DNA of 64,000 bases from Drosophila persimilis (lineage: Eukaryota; Arthropoda; Insecta; Diptera; Drosophilidae), in contig NW_020825327.1 in assembly GCF_003286085.1 (NCBI RefSeq), positions 1,968,690 through 2,032,689 of the forward strand, given 5' to 3'. The notes beneath the pieces are model-generated. The model was not told the DNA's origin, searched no databases, and saw nothing but the letters and a program-made list of their open reading frames with translations. Position 1 is the first letter of the stretch. Each line of letters opens with the position of its first letter. The position numbers were made by a program, and so were the translations under genes. This document shows positions 41,441-52,606 of this stretch, piece after piece.

Positions 41441-44156
41441 TTATAGGAGGGACCTAGTAGGGAGATCCAGTGGATGACACCTTTTGAGTCTTCTTTTCCT
41501 TGGCGGGTTAATTAGACGTCTGGCTAGCGCATTAGGGTGACCACCAAGTCGTTGCAAGTACCTTGCTGCATGTAATTGTATCACATCGCCCACTTTGGGA
41601 ACCTTTAGGTCCCTCTCGATGTCACTGTTTCGCATGTACCATGGAGCATTGCATATACGTCGTAGAATTTTTGACTGAGCAACTCTGATTTTATTTAAGT
41701 TGGATTTTGCCGCGATGCCGTAAACTTGAAGTGCGTATTTCCATATGGTGCTGAGGATAGACTTGTATATCGTGACTTTGCTGTGCAGCGACAGCTTATT
41801 TCTTGGTGCAAGTAGCCACGCCATCTTTCCCGCTTTCGCCATCACCGACTGTCGAACCATGGTAGTATGGGTTTTGAAATTTAGTGACCTGTCGAGTACA
41901 ACACCTAGGTATTTGTACGAGCTCTTGTGCGTAAGTGTGGAGCCCAGCATATTAATGCCTCCGCAAGAAAGTGATCTCGTAGCAAAACTAACATTAGCAC
42001 ATTTGCTGCTGTTGATGCCTATGTTCCATTTCTGAGCCCAGACCTCAAAGCTGCTCACATATTGTTGCAGAGCTTCCGTAGCTAGATTTATGCTTGGACT
42101 TCTGGTCAGCACTGCAGTGTCATCCGCGTAGGTTGCTATCAACACATCGTCCTCGTCCAACCCAGTTATTACCCTTGAGGAAGGCATATCGGCTGTATAT
42201 AGGGTATATAACGTTGGTCCAAGAACGCTGCCTTGTGGGACGCTTGCACAGATTGGGCGCTTCGATGATTTTGCTCCATTTACAACAACTTCTGTCCATT
42301 AGAAAGCTACTCACCAGCTGGAATAGCTGCGGGGGCAATATGTTTCTCAGCTTAAAGAGGAGGCCATCATGCCACACCCTGTCAAACGCTTGTTGAATGT
42401 CCATAAACACAGCTACCGAATACATTTTTTGCTCCATTGCATCAAGCGCGAAGTTGACCACACGATGAAGTTGTTCTGGCGTGCCGTGACCTTTTCTAAA
42501 TCCCAACTGCCACTTTGGAATTCTTTGCTTTACAGGTTCAAGCTGCATGATGCGGTTCAGTATCATTCTTTTCGTCATCTTCCCTAGCGCTGAGAGCAGG
42601 CTAATTGGTCTGTAGCCATCGACTTCTGTATGTTGTTTTTCTGGCTTAGGTACCATGGAGATTAGCGCCGTCTTCCAGCAGGTAGGAAAGTGTCCTATCC
42701 TAAGAATGCTGTTGAGGAGCAGCACTATAAATAGCAGGGCTTTTTTAGGCAGAAGTTTTAAAGTCCTGTTGTCCAGCAGGTCCTCTCCAGGGGATTTTTT
42801 GGCCTTCAGCTTCTTAATTTGCTGCACCACCTCTTGAAATGTGACTGGGCTTGCTGGCAAGGACATTTGAAATGGCATTTCCAATTGTAGCTCGACGGCC
42901 CTTCGTGTAACAGCAGACGTAAGATTAAATGGTTTAAATCTTTGCTCTAAACTGTCTGCGAAGATATCAGCCTTTTGCTGACTGGAGTAGCACCAACCGC
43001 CTGCTGGATTTTTAATTGGTGATTTAGGCATGACTACTCTTTTAAATCGGCTTGTAAGCTTCCAAAGAGTATAGTTGAAAGATGCATCGGGGCCAGCTTT
43101 TTCTAAAATGTTATCAATGCTCGTCTGCTTGACTTTTGCAAGAACCTTTTGCAGTCGGTTTGATAGTCTCAAGTAGATTTGATGAACTCGAGTATCACCC
43201 GTTCTCGCATACTCTCTTCTTACTCTTCTTTTCAGACGCAGGAGAGCAACGGCACTCGGGGGAAGAGTATCTTGTCGTCGTTGGCTTGGTGAACATTGGT
43301 TTACAGGCGCAGCAGAAGATGCAGCCAATATTACGTTTCTCATAAATATCGAGATTGCATCTTCTATATCATCGGGACTTTTTATTTCCGTGTTGAGGTT
43401 GATTCTACTATCTAGTTCGGCTTGAAATACTTCGACGCAAGAGCCTCGAGGGAGAATTTGTTGCTTCATAGTTTTGATTTGAGGAGAATGATGCACTGAT
43501 GCTACAATTGGCAGGTGATCCGAGGAGAGTTCATATTTAATTTCGACTGACAGCTTATTTTGCGCAATCCCGTTGACAATGAAAAAGTCGAGAGCAGAAG
43601 GTGTAAGGCGAGTGTTGTATGAGAAGAAAGTTGCCTCGCCAGTGGCAAGGATTTCGCATGTGCTACTGACGATGGCCTCTTGCAATCGCTTCCCTCGACA
43701 GCATGATCTGACGTTACCCCACCATGGGTGCTTTGCGTTAAAGTCACCGCCTGCGATGAATCTGTTCCCCAGGCTAAGAAAAAGTTGTTCAAAATCAGTT
43801 GTACTCCAAGGTTGGTTGGGTGGCAGGTATATTGAGGAGATCTTGATGCATCCAACATTAGTCGGCACACTCACGCTGGCAACTTGTATGTTTATCCTGG
43901 ACGTAGGTTCGTTCTGAGCATGGGCAATGGACGATCGTATGAACAGAGCAGAGCCACTTTTCGATGTTCCACTGGGATGATCAGCGTAATATTGGTCGTA
44001 TCCTGGTACGAATGCTCTCAGACCAGGGCGCATATGTGTCTCCGTAATCAACATTACATCGATTTTATTAGCATTAAGGAAAAGTCTAAGTTCTTCAATG
44101 TTCTTGACTAGCCCTCGTGCATTCCATAATCCGATTTTTAATTGAAGCTTGTTCAT
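41441..44156 (-). pseudogene. Jockey-clade ORF2 (copy A): endonuclease and RT
   Basis: Starts MNKLQLKIGLWNARGLVKN; its ATG overlaps the ORF1 stop as ATGA (44153-44156). Endonuclease motifs: MLITETHM (catalytic Glu, about 44045), FIAGGDFNAKHPWWG (about 43750), SALDFFIVNG and LSSDHLPIV (about 43525). RT: KSPGEDLLDN, YRPISLLSALGKM, FRKGHGTPEQLH, FMDIQQAFDRVWH (about 42405). An 8-bp deletion near 42287 relative to copy B shifts the frame before the GVPQG motif. The other frame (42187-41441) carries TYADDTAV (about 42125) and the Jockey C-terminus (RRLKRCHPLDLP). So the endonuclease is intact and RT is broken. Confidence 0.88.
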
Positions 44157-45493
44157 TTTGAAATAAGCTTCTGTACCAGGTCCCGGAAGGCTTTGTTTGC
44201 CTCCATCGTATCCTGTATTAGTTTGAACATTTGATCCATTCTACTATTAAGGTCGTTCATAGCTTTTTCTAATATTTTGAATTTGCTACTAAAATGTTGA
44301 TCTTCAGCACCATTAAACAACCGGGAGCTGTCATGTAATGTGTTTACGTTAATATTTTTCTCTGCACGCGGTCTTGTTATGTCTGCATAGGAGAACCCAC
44401 TCCTCACATTGGCATTTGAGATGACTTGCGATCTGGCTGGGAGATTTTTATTTTTGCTACTGGCAGGCATTCCATCTTCTGGTAGTCTGGCTGTCGGCTT
44501 AAGCTTCTTGCTCAGTTCAATTCTGACTGAACAACTTTTATAGCTAGATAGGTGATCTTCGCCGCAGTTTGCACAAATGGATTTGTTGCTAAGACTTAGT
44601 TCGCACGATTTTGATCCAGTATAGTGGTCGCCAGAGCATTTTCCACAGACTGGCTTTTTAAGGCAGTAGTTTCGCGTATGTCCAAAATCTTGGCATCTAA
44701 AGCACTGCACCAATTCTTTACTGTGCTTTGCCTTAATTACTGTTACTCTGTGCCTTCCAATTTGAGTAATCTTTAGTGCCTCTGCAATATTTGGTGTTTT
44801 CTTTAGGCTCACGTAGAACATACTCTGTCTTGTTTTTAAGCTATTTATTTCATGATCATCCTCTTCATTTATTTCAATATTACGCCAGTTTGGCTTCCTG
44901 GGGCAGTAGATGTTCATGACTGTGAAGCCCTTGTCGGTGAACGTGTGCTCAATTAAGTGTTTTGGTACATTTGGATGGATATCTCGAATAATCAATCTGT
45001 ACGGCGTAACCTCTCTCAACTGATGGTGCCAGAATTCACAGTTTTGCTTCGTCAGCATATCAATAACTGTTCGAAAAGCTTGGGAATTTTTTGCATATAT
45101 ACGCGAAACTCCAAATCTGGATGTGCGAATGTCATACTCATCAGCTGGAATTACAGAGTTGAGGGCGTCTTCGAGTTTGTCCATTTTATTCACTTGCGGC
45201 ACGCAAATAGCTGGAGGCTTAGGCACTATGCTTGGCTGCTGCTCATTGCTAGCTTCGTTTGCTACTAGCCCATGTTGCTCTTCTTCGTCCAGTTCCATGA
45301 CAGATTCAGCTTCTTCAGATAGCGCTGCATAGCGATTATTTAGAAGTGCTACTGAAGTGGTAGTAACAGGTGTAAAATTTTGGCGGCCCTTGAATGGGTG
45401 ATTTTTTGGAATAGCTGGGTGTGTAGTCTTTTGAATTGTTTTTGAGACTTTATCAGCTCTTTTTTGCTTTTTACTAATAGAGACCATTGGCAT
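44153..45493 (-). CDS. Jockey-clade ORF1, gag-like (copy A)
   Basis: 446 residues from the first ATG in frame (45493). A Gag-like nucleic acid binding domain (RLIIRDIHPNVPKHLIEH, about 45005; FYVSLKKTPNIAEAL) precedes three cysteine knuckles: CFRCQDFGHTRNYC, CGKCSGDHYTGSKSC and CANCGEDHLSSYKSC (about 44700-44525). A predicted coiled coil ends the protein (LEKAMNDLNSRMDQMFKLI). This is the standard Jockey-clade ORF1, which binds element RNA. The natural start may be further upstream (45840) with a frame break between, since the upstream reading frame ends at 45532. Confidence 0.88.
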   Translation of the reverse strand: MPMVSISKKQKRADKVSKTIQKTTHPAIPKNHPFKGRQNFTPVTTTSVALLNNRYAALSEEAESVMELDEEEQHGLVANEASNEQQPSIVPKPPAICVPQVNKMDKLEDALNSVIPADEYDIRTSRFGVSRIYAKNSQAFRTVIDMLTKQNCEFWHHQLREVTPYRLIIRDIHPNVPKHLIEHTFTDKGFTVMNIYCPRKPNWRNIEINEEDDHEINSLKTRQSMFYVSLKKTPNIAEALKITQIGRHRVTVIKAKHSKELVQCFRCQDFGHTRNYCLKKPVCGKCSGDHYTGSKSCELSLSNKSICANCGEDHLSSYKSCSVRIELSKKLKPTARLPEDGMPASSKNKNLPARSQVISNANVRSGFSYADITRPRAEKNINVNTLHDSSRLFNGAEDQHFSSKFKILEKAMNDLNSRMDQMFKLIQDTMEANKAFRDLVQKLISK

Positions 45494-45531
45494 CTGAAAG
45501 TTACAATCTTTTCCTTGGGATACTTTTTTTG

Positions 45532-45840
45532 CTAAGCCTGAAGGCTCTCAGCCGCCTCAGCTCTCGAGGTGCTCGGTACAGAACATATGCTGCCAGCTAC
45601 TGTATTTGCCATTGAGTAATTCGCTTGACAGTTCCCTGTTGAGAAAGATAGTGTGCTCGTGGTAATAGTGCTTGTAGTCGTTGCGATCAAGCTACTATTG
45701 TAGTTAGGCGTTCCAATTGCCAATTGCCGTTCCAATTCTGCAGGTGCACCAGCTATTTTCCTCATCTTATCAGTCGCTGAAAGCTTATCACTAAGCTGGG
45801 AATGATCAGGTGAGTCTACGTCCATTTTTTGGCACTTCAC
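45532..45840 (-). pseudogene. Upstream reading frame, probable ORF1 N-terminus (copy A)
   Basis: About 102 codons starting MKCQKMDVDSPDHSQL and ending SRAEAAESLQA. Ser/Thr-rich. In copy B (56992-56666) it is 108 codons because a ~26-bp segment differs (AELRASLAKDLYK against AELERQL). It ends about 40 bases before the next frame in both copies. It may be the true ORF1 start separated by an old frameshift, or a separate leader peptide. Confidence 0.5.
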
Positions 45841-46141
45841 GAAATTTGCTTGTTACAAATTTGTGATTGCCTAGCATCAAGAATTCTTGCTGCTAAGAAA
45901 AGTTAAACTTTTGTTGCCCTTCGTTTGCGGCTGCGCGCAAGGCGAGGGCAAAAACTTGCCCGCTGTACGACAGCTTACTTCGCTTACTGTTCTTTGTTGT
46001 TCTCGTGTTACCGACACCGCTACGCAGTGTCTAAAAATAGATTCTTGTGCGAGATAAGCACACAGAATGCACTTTGTGATTATTTGAAAACTTCAATGCG
46101 CGACACGTCCGTCTTCGACGAATGTATGGAAAGAACTTGGA
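45841..46141 (-). other. 5' UTR of the Jockey element (copy A)
   Basis: Non-coding, GC-moderate, ends at the target duplication. Also present at 56993-57293. Jockey-clade elements carry internal promoters here, but no motif was certain. Confidence 0.55.
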
Positions 46142-46153
46142 TATCGTGGTATC
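46142..46153 (+). repeat. 12-bp target duplication of the full-length Jockey element, right
   Basis: Same 12 bases as 41234-41245; also present at 57294-57305 in the duplicated segment. Confidence 0.88.
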
Positions 46154-47420
46154 GCAAAGCTTTCCGCCATCCCGAAGCTTCTTGAGTTCCTAGTCACCCG
46201 GCAACTGCAACATCTTTGTTGCAGCTTGATATCTCCGTCGCAACACGGTTTTTTTCAGACATCGTTCAACATCGACTAACATTCTTGAGTTTTCTAACCT
46301 AATCCACCGTGGTTTTCAAATTGGTTTGCAGACGGATGTAGTTTTTACTGACTTCAGCAAGGCATTCGATTCTGTGAACCATGCTCTGCTTATTCACAAG
46401 CTCTCTTTATTAGGGTTCCCAACGAATCTTCTAGATTGAATTTTGTCCTATCTCTCTAACCGTACTCAACGTGTTTTGTTTTCTAACGTGTTGTCAAATA
46501 CTGTTAATGTTACTTGAGGTGTGCCACAGGGAAGTCATCTGGGCCCGCTTCTGTTTATTTTATTTGTGAATGACCTTCCTCAAGTTATAACATACTCTAC
46601 TACACTAATGTATGCTGATGATGCTAAAATCTGTCTTTCTTACTCTGATTGGTATTTGCACACACGCCTTCAACTTGATCTAAGTGAACTACTATTGTGG
46701 TGGTCAACTAATCTTCTTTTTCTGAACCTTTCCAAATGCAAACTTATGACATTTTACCGTCGTGCTTCTCATTTTGTCTCATATGTTCTAGGAAATCATA
46801 TCCTTGAGCGAATTTCGAGTTCAAATGACCTCGATGTCCTTTTTGATCATAAGATGTGTTTTAACACCCATATAGCTGCAACTGTAAATAAAGCTAAGGG
46901 TGTTTTAGCATTCATCAAGCGTTGGTCCAAGGAGTTTGACGACTCGTACGTTACGAAACAACTGTACATCTCGTTAGTACGTCCTATATTGGAGTATTGT
47001 TCTTGTGTGTGGAGCCCACAGTATAAAGAGCAGCAGGTTGTTATTGAATCCGTGCAAAAGCAATTTTAAATTTTTTCCCTTCGGAACTTTATCTGGGACC
47101 CGGGTAGAATCTTGCCACCCTACTGTTCTAGGCTAAATCTTATTGACCTGCCGTCGTTGCACCATCGCAGAATATGCAATGGCGTAATGTTCGTGCACAA
47201 GCTCCTTCTCGGGACTGTTGACTCCCAAACTCTCTTGGGTCAGATTGACTTGGCCGTTCCATCTAGACCTACAGGTACTTTTAGGCCTATCCGTCTACCC
47301 ATATGTTGGTCTAATTATGCTGATCATGAACCTTTTAGGGTTTTATGCCATAATTATAACTCCCTCTGCCAAACCCTATCCCCTGAACTGTCTTTTAAAC
47401 TAATTGCATGCAATTTTTAG
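46154..47420 (+). pseudogene. CR1 ORF2: remainder of RT (copy A)
   Basis: Continues AKLSAIPKLLEFL at 46154, then SPSQHGFFQTSF, TDFSKAFDSVNHALL (catalytic Asp, about 46349), a TGA inside LLDWILSYL (46437; copy B has TGG), a TGA before GVPQGSHLGPLL (46515, shared with copy B), MYADDAKICL (about 46610), the thumb, and a last block (PPYCSRLNLIDLPSL) to 47420. The frame breaks at 47068 in both copies. The shared stops predate the duplication; the one at 46437 is private to copy A. Confidence 0.82.
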
Positions 47421-47530
47421 AATCACTTAAATTTAGCTAACTTTTAACTTCTCTTTTTCCGCCTTTAGTAACTAAGTACCATTATTAACAGATAATTTGT
47501 TAATTTTAATAAATAAATAAATAAATAAAT

Positions 47531-48359
47531 TGGTCCATAGTGTTTGGAACCGTAAGAGGGACTGCCGAGGGGCAACAAGACATCGAAAGCATATTCTCCA
47601 CCCATAAAATTCGAACTTTATAAACGTAACAATATTATGAAAATTGTAAAATGTGGCCGGAATATGCAGTAATAAATACTACGATCAATAAATGTTTAAC
47701 CAAGAGCGAAAATTGTGGACGAACAATAATATTGAGGCACGAGGTACGAGGTATAGAGTCGGTTGCAAACGGCAGTTCAAAAAAATATACTCTCGAAATG
47801 CGAGGTAGCGCATTGCTTAACGTTCCATTAAGTTCAAGCACGGCATCGAAAACTATCCCAACAAATACAAAGCAATCAACCGGTGGAGAAGCGAAAAAAC
47901 GAAAAGAATGCAGTGCATGTATGTATGTTGGTTGTAAGTGGTATTTACCGCGGCTTCGGTTAACGAACTACCCTTTTGACGAGATTCAAACAACGGGTAA
48001 AACGGTATATAACCATTTTATACACAGGTTATGCTAGATATATGTATGTGTATCAATAACTATGAAGGCATGAGTGAATATATATATGTATGCATATGTT
48101 CAAGTATATGCTAATTCAAAATGTATACGTAGCCATAAACATATGTACATAAATATGTGCGGGGGATTCAAGTTCAAGATTATTAAGAAATAGCTACTGG
48201 ATCACTTGGAAGTAACGTGTAGGTAGCGCGCCGGTTAAAACGGTGGTGGGAGCGTAACTAACTTGTCTTAAGCGTTACGCTGCGGTGAACGCCTTGCGGA
48301 TTGTGGATCTTCCGAGCGCGCCGCCAAGCTCGCGACATCGAGTTGGGACCGGAGGGACC
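47531..48359. other. Unassigned spacer between CR1 and the Tc1 remnant (copy A)
   Basis: Contains short open frames without recognisable motifs, an ATGTATGT-type microsatellite (about 47920, 48040-48150) and a GC-richer part from about 48215. It may hold the decayed 5' part of the Tc1-like element, but I could not recognise its DNA-binding domain or an inverted terminus. Repeated at 58682-59556. Confidence 0.45.
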
Positions 48360-48569
48360 CTGAACAAAAAATATTCCGAAAATATCGACGTTCTGCCATG
48401 TTTAGCCCAGTCACTGGATCTTAAACTCATCGAAATCTTATGGCCGAAGGTTAAAGGAATTCTACCAACTGCAAATCCGTCAACCTGAACTCAGTTTTGG
48501 CAAGTGGTTTAAGAATTATTAAAATTATTGGCTCAAATCGTATTGAAACGTTGGCAGGACCTTACTGAC
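48360..48569 (+). pseudogene. Tc1-like transposase C-terminus (copy A)
   Basis: The frame reads ENIDVLPCLAQSLDLKLIEILWPKVKG (split: ENIDVLPCLAQSLDLKLIEI then LWPKVKG), which corresponds to the Tc1 motif with the second catalytic Asp (SPDLNPIEN) and the third acidic residue. Two stops (TGA at 48486, TAA shortly after) interrupt before KRWQDLTD at the BEL insertion. Tc1-like transposases cut and paste DNA at TA sites; this one is dead. The 3' continuation is at 4798-4839 by frame. Confidence 0.75.
48565..48569 (+). repeat. CTGAC flank of the BEL 5' LTR (copy A)
   Basis: Five bases directly before the LTR, identical to those after the 3' LTR at 4793. Confidence 0.7.
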
Positions 48570-49226
48570 TGTACGATTTCAATTAAAATACAAAATCGTA
48601 TGATTAGACCTAGACAAATAGCTAGCCATAAAAGGTTAAGATTTCCCAGCCACCTAAATAAATAAACGATAATACGCTCTAAATATAAATATGTGACATG
48701 CACGTCTGACCTAAATAAATATACAACGGACAGCTGCATGCATTTGTGTACATACACTGTTAAGATATTTACAGCACTATCATTAAACACATTCTGGATG
48801 ACCTGCAGGCTGTCAAATCTCTCACCATCTGCATGATAACCATTGTGACCGTCATAAATCTGACCCTTGGAATATTCCACTGTTGGATTTGTAGTAATTG
48901 CTTAGTCCTAAATATATATAACACATTTCCCTAGCAATATTATACTCAGAACTAATTAAACATACCTAATATCCTAAGTAAACAATTATACTCATAGAAC
49001 TTGTATATAAACCTCGCATTTTACCAAATAAAATCAGTACGAAAGAAAACTCTGACGTATTCACATCTCCGAAGCCCAATTTGTTCAAGTACCGATTGCG
49101 GCGACCATTTGTTACTGGTACATGAACCGGTAGCATACAAATTTACATTTTCAGCATACGATTGTCATATTGACAATCACACAAAATCAAGTGAATCTAC
49201 ATCAACAGATTCATTTGATTTGTTCA
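48570..49226 (+). repeat. 5' LTR of the BEL/roo-like element (copy A)
   Basis: 657 bp, TG...CA, nearly identical to 4136-4792 and to 59759 onward. TATA and AATAAA at the same internal places. Confidence 0.92.
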
Positions 49227-49601
49227 TTTGGTGACCCCCGACTTTTGGACACTTAACCGTTCATCTGGATTGTTGTTCCCGATTTGGAACTTGGATTTAG
49301 TTGGAAAATCCTACATAATTGGTCAACTTGTCGACCAATTTACACACATACAACATACAACAATCAGAGTTGTGATTTCAAACCTTCGGTGAAGGAAAAC
49401 TTAATTGGTGTTATTTGGATCTAACTCAACCATCACAGTCAACTTGGCGACTAAGGTTGAATTGGAAACAAGGATTCCAGTGTCATAAATATTTATTGAG
49501 ATACTTTGACCATCTTCGTGGTTGTGAGTAGAGGCACAACCAGTCATAGTGACAAATAAATTACCTCCATCGGGTCAAAGTATTAAAATAAATAAAATAA
49601 A
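49227..49601 (+). other. Primer-binding site and leader of the BEL element (copy A)
   Basis: tggtgacccccgac at 49229 follows the LTR by two bases. The rest is non-coding up to the gag ATG at 49602. Confidence 0.7.
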
Positions 49602-51031
49602 ATGGCATCATCAAGCATTAATGTTATGCTAGACAGGCAGCTTGCCACAGGCGAAGAGATTCAGAGCCTGGTACGAAATTATAAAAAGGATTCTGCTGAA
49701 AGAAAGCAGAAACCAGAATATTTTAAATCCCGCATTGAGAACCTAATGAATCTCTGGGATATGTTTTCAAAAGAGGAAACAGATATTCAAAAAATAGTTC
49801 AAGGCTCAGAATTTGAGCATAATTATTTCGCCAATGACTATTTTAAACAAATAAGAGATTTAGTCATAAAATACAAAGGCGAATTAACCAAACAACTATC
49901 TTCAATCGAAATGGAGATAGACGCAGGATCGATAACGTCTTTGGAGGATGAGCATGAAATAGGGCCCATCATGAACAGAATGACGAATGAGACGCGAAAG
50001 GACTTCAAACCAATAATCATAATATATTGGGATGAGATAAGAACAATCCACATTCAAATTCACAAAAAATGTACAGACCCTGTAAAAATGGGTTATAACA
50101 ATAAAAATTACATAGCAGCTGAAGACGCAGTGTTATCAGTCCAAATAATGACGGAATCAGACTCTGTTCAGCAAGTCATCGCTGCTCCTCATGTTAATAA
50201 CGCATTACCATTGCCAAAGGTTGCCATTCCAAAATTTGATGGAGATTACCTTAAATGGCAACAATTCCATGACATTTTTAAGAAAATGATTCATGAATCA
50301 TCAGTACCTGTCATACAAAAGATGTGGTATTTGGTTAACAGAAGGAAACTACTTACATTACAGCATGGAATATGTTACAAGATCGTTTTAGTAACAAAAG
50401 AGTGCTAAGTAATGCATTGATTCAACGACTATTGGATCAACCTAGCACAACCAACGATGCTAAATCAATTAAAATGTTGCATGATAATGTAAAGGAAACA
50501 TTAGCAGCATTAAACAACATTGAGATAGAAACAGACAAATGGGACACGATTCTTCTTTGTCTGTTGACGAAAAAATTAGATCGTCAAACTCTTACTATGT
50601 ATGAGCAATCCATACAAAATACAAAGGAACTACAGCCGTTGAGCGAGTTCATGCAGTTCCTCGAGCAAAGATTCCTAACTCTGGAAGCTATTGGATGGGA
50701 AAGGACAAAGAAGCCCATGAAATGCGCATCAGCAGGAGCAGAAAATCAATATTACTGTTATTTCTGCGAGAAACCTAACCACGCCATCTATAAATGCACC
50801 CAGTTTTTAAAGAAAACTGCTGCGGATAGATTGAATTGGGTTCAAAAGAACCAACTATGCGTTAAATGTTTTAAACGCGACCATGCTGCAAGAAATTGTC
50901 AAAGAAGAGATTGTTTTAAATGCAGCAAAGGACATAACACTCTTCTTCATTTAGAAACCAAGTTGGAAGCCAAAACTGCAGCATCGGTAAACAGTATACA
51001 AAGCAATTATGTACTATTAGCCACTGTTTAG
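49602..51031 (+). pseudogene. gag: BEL gag (copy A)
   Basis: ATG 49602 follows a clean leader. The first frame runs 268 codons, with LPKVAIPKFDGDYLKWQQFH (about 50212; typical BEL Gag DUF1759 start), then the frame changes at about 50330-50370, where about 40 residues expected for the family are missing. The second frame holds TAWNMLQDRFSNKRVL, CYFCEKPNHAIYKC (about 50758) and CVKCFKRDHAARNCQRRDCFKC (22 residues, about 50857-50922; zinc knuckles). A TAG at 51029-51031 stops it just before the protease in the same frame. Both breaks are shared with copy B, so they predate duplication. Confidence 0.85.
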
Positions 51032-52606
51032 GTACTCATAAAAGGCAATAATGGACAAATTGGTAAATTTAGAGCTCTGCTTGATTCAGGCTCGCAAGTC
51101 AATGTGATTTCGGAAAGAGCATTGAACATCTTAAATCTGAAGGTGCACAAATCGGAGCTTCAGATAAATGGAATTGGCGGCCGAACACAAACATCAAAGG
51201 CGAGAGTAAATGTTATGCTCAAATCACAGCATAATAGCTTCAATACACGATTAGAAGCAATTGTGTTACCACACATAGTGGCAGATCAGCCAGCGCAATC
51301 AATCGATACATCTCGTTGGAAATTTCCAAAGAACATCATTTTGGCAGATCCCAACTTTGACAAGACTGGAAGAATAGACATACTGTTGGGAGCAGAACAG
51401 TACTTCGAAATCATGCAAGATAAGCATGTATCAATTGGAAGAGGATTGCCCAGGCTACAGGAAACGAGACTAGGCTGGATAGTGGCTGGCAAGCTAAGAC
51501 AGGAGTCAAAGAGCCAAAGCACGTGTGCAGTTTTGACTGAGGAGGACAAGGTGGTTCAGCAAATCTCCAAGTTTTGGGAATTGGACTCATTCCCGAGCAA
51601 CACACCATGCTTATCTCCTCTAGAGAAGCGATGTGAGCAATATTTTGTTCAAAATATTCAAATGGCATGTGACAAGAGATTCATTGTCAGACTCCCATTT
51701 TTGGAAGATGCTTCGTCCTTATGGGAGAGCCGTGATTTGGCTACACGTCGACTTTGTTGCCTGGAAAAACGACTGTCACGAGATCCGGAAACCAAGGCAA
51801 GCTATGTGCAATTCATGAAAGAATATGAGGCACTTGGGCATATGAAGAAAATGCACACTAAAGAAATAGCACGATCACGCTATTTTATTCCACATCACTG
51901 TGTGATGAAACATGACAGCTCTACAAAAAAATTGAGAGTTGTCTTTGATGCTTCTTCTGTTACGTCGTCCGGCAAATCACTCAACGATTTGATGCATACA
52001 GGTCCGACTGTGCAAAGTTCGATATTTTCAATATTGCTTCGATTCCGGATGCACAAATATGTATTTACGGCAGACATCGAAAAAATGTATCGTCAGATCT
52101 GGGTCAATCCTGAGGACCAGTACTACAAACAATTGTATGGCGAAATGATCCATCAGAAGATCTGAGATATTACAGACTCAAAACTGTAACATATGGAACT
52201 AAGGCAGCTCCATATTTAGCCACAAAATGCCTACAATATCTTGCTCAAAAGGGCAAGAGAGAATACCCGGCTGGAGCTGTTGCACTAGAAAAGGATTTTT
52301 ATGTTGATGATTGCTTAACAGGAGCAGATACCATACCAGAGGCCCTCCAGAAACAGAAGGAACTTAACCAACTCCTACAAAATTCTGGATTTAAGCTGAG
52401 AAAATGGTGCACAAACAACGTGCACATACTACAGAACATTCCGAAGGAAGACATGATTCCAAATGTACAACTGGAGGATACCACGTATGAAGACTGCAGC
52501 GTGAAGACCCTGGGAATCACGTGGATGCCTAAATCGGACCATTTCTGTGGAAAAACGAAGATTGCCACCAAGGAAACAATATCCAGAAGAGATGTCGTAT
52601 CCGAAT
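51032..52606 (+). pseudogene. pol: BEL pol: protease and RT (copy A), broken and truncated
   Basis: In frame with gag after the TAG. The protease Asp is in LLDSGSQVNVIS (about 51077), with the DUF1758-like part to ILLGAEQYFEI and GLPRLQETRLGWIVAGKL. RT: RYFIPHHCVMKHDSSTKKLR (about 51880), SLNDLMHTGPTVQSS, FTADIEKMYRQIW (catalytic Asp, about 52063). A frameshift near 52130 ends this frame at 52165; the next frame continues with LKTVTYGTKAAPYLATKCL and DFYVDDCLTGAD (YVDD at 52300-52311). It is cut by the junction at 52606. Both the frameshift and the TAG are shared with copy B. Confidence 0.87.

Larger units (their letters stand above)
41246..46141 (-). mobile_element. Jockey-clade LINE, full length, antisense (copy A)
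   Basis: About 4.9 kb: on the - strand 5' UTR (46141 to about 45841), ORF1, ORF2, 3' UTR and poly-A (seen as poly-T at 41248-41257). Two ORFs, no RNase H, gag-like ORF1 with CCHC knuckles: typical of Jockey/Doc/F-type elements. A second copy that lacks the last ~234 bp lies at 52607-57293. Confidence 0.92.
38101..47530 (+). mobile_element. CR1-like LINE (second family), split by a Jockey insertion
   Basis: 5' UTR (38101-38689), ORF1 (38690-39742), ORF2 (39742 to 41245, continued 46154-47420) and a 3' end with (AAAT)n repeats at about 47507-47530. The Jockey-clade element at 41246-46141 interrupts RT with a 12-bp duplication. The RT is related to, but a different family from, the CR1 in the triplication. 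The part after 41480 is duplicated at 52607 onward. Confidence 0.88.
41480..52606 (+). repeat. About 11.1-kb tandem duplication, copy A
   Basis: Covers most of the Jockey element, the rest of CR1, the unassigned spacer, the Tc1 remnant and the BEL 5' half. Copy B starts at 52607 (ccttttgagtcttc, as at 41480). The junction reads gtatccgaa-t-ccttttgag: BEL RT sequence joined to Jockey ORF2 with one extra T and no shared homology. Confidence 0.95.
48570..52606 (+). mobile_element. BEL/roo-like element, 5' half (copy A)
   Basis: 5' LTR, primer-binding site, leader, gag, protease and RT up to the YVDD-downstream linker, where the duplication junction cuts it at 52606. The last shared bases are the first bases of this window (gaagattgccaccaagg). 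Confidence 0.93.

Noticed and set aside
47900..48160. Regulatory or origin-like AT-rich repeats (ATGTATG runs)
   Set aside because: Simple microsatellite-like sequence present in both duplicated copies; nothing supports a function.
48285..48359. Start of a host gene before the Tc1 motif
   Set aside because: The frame before the transposase motifs has no similarity I recognise and no conserved start; copy B has a different sequence length here.
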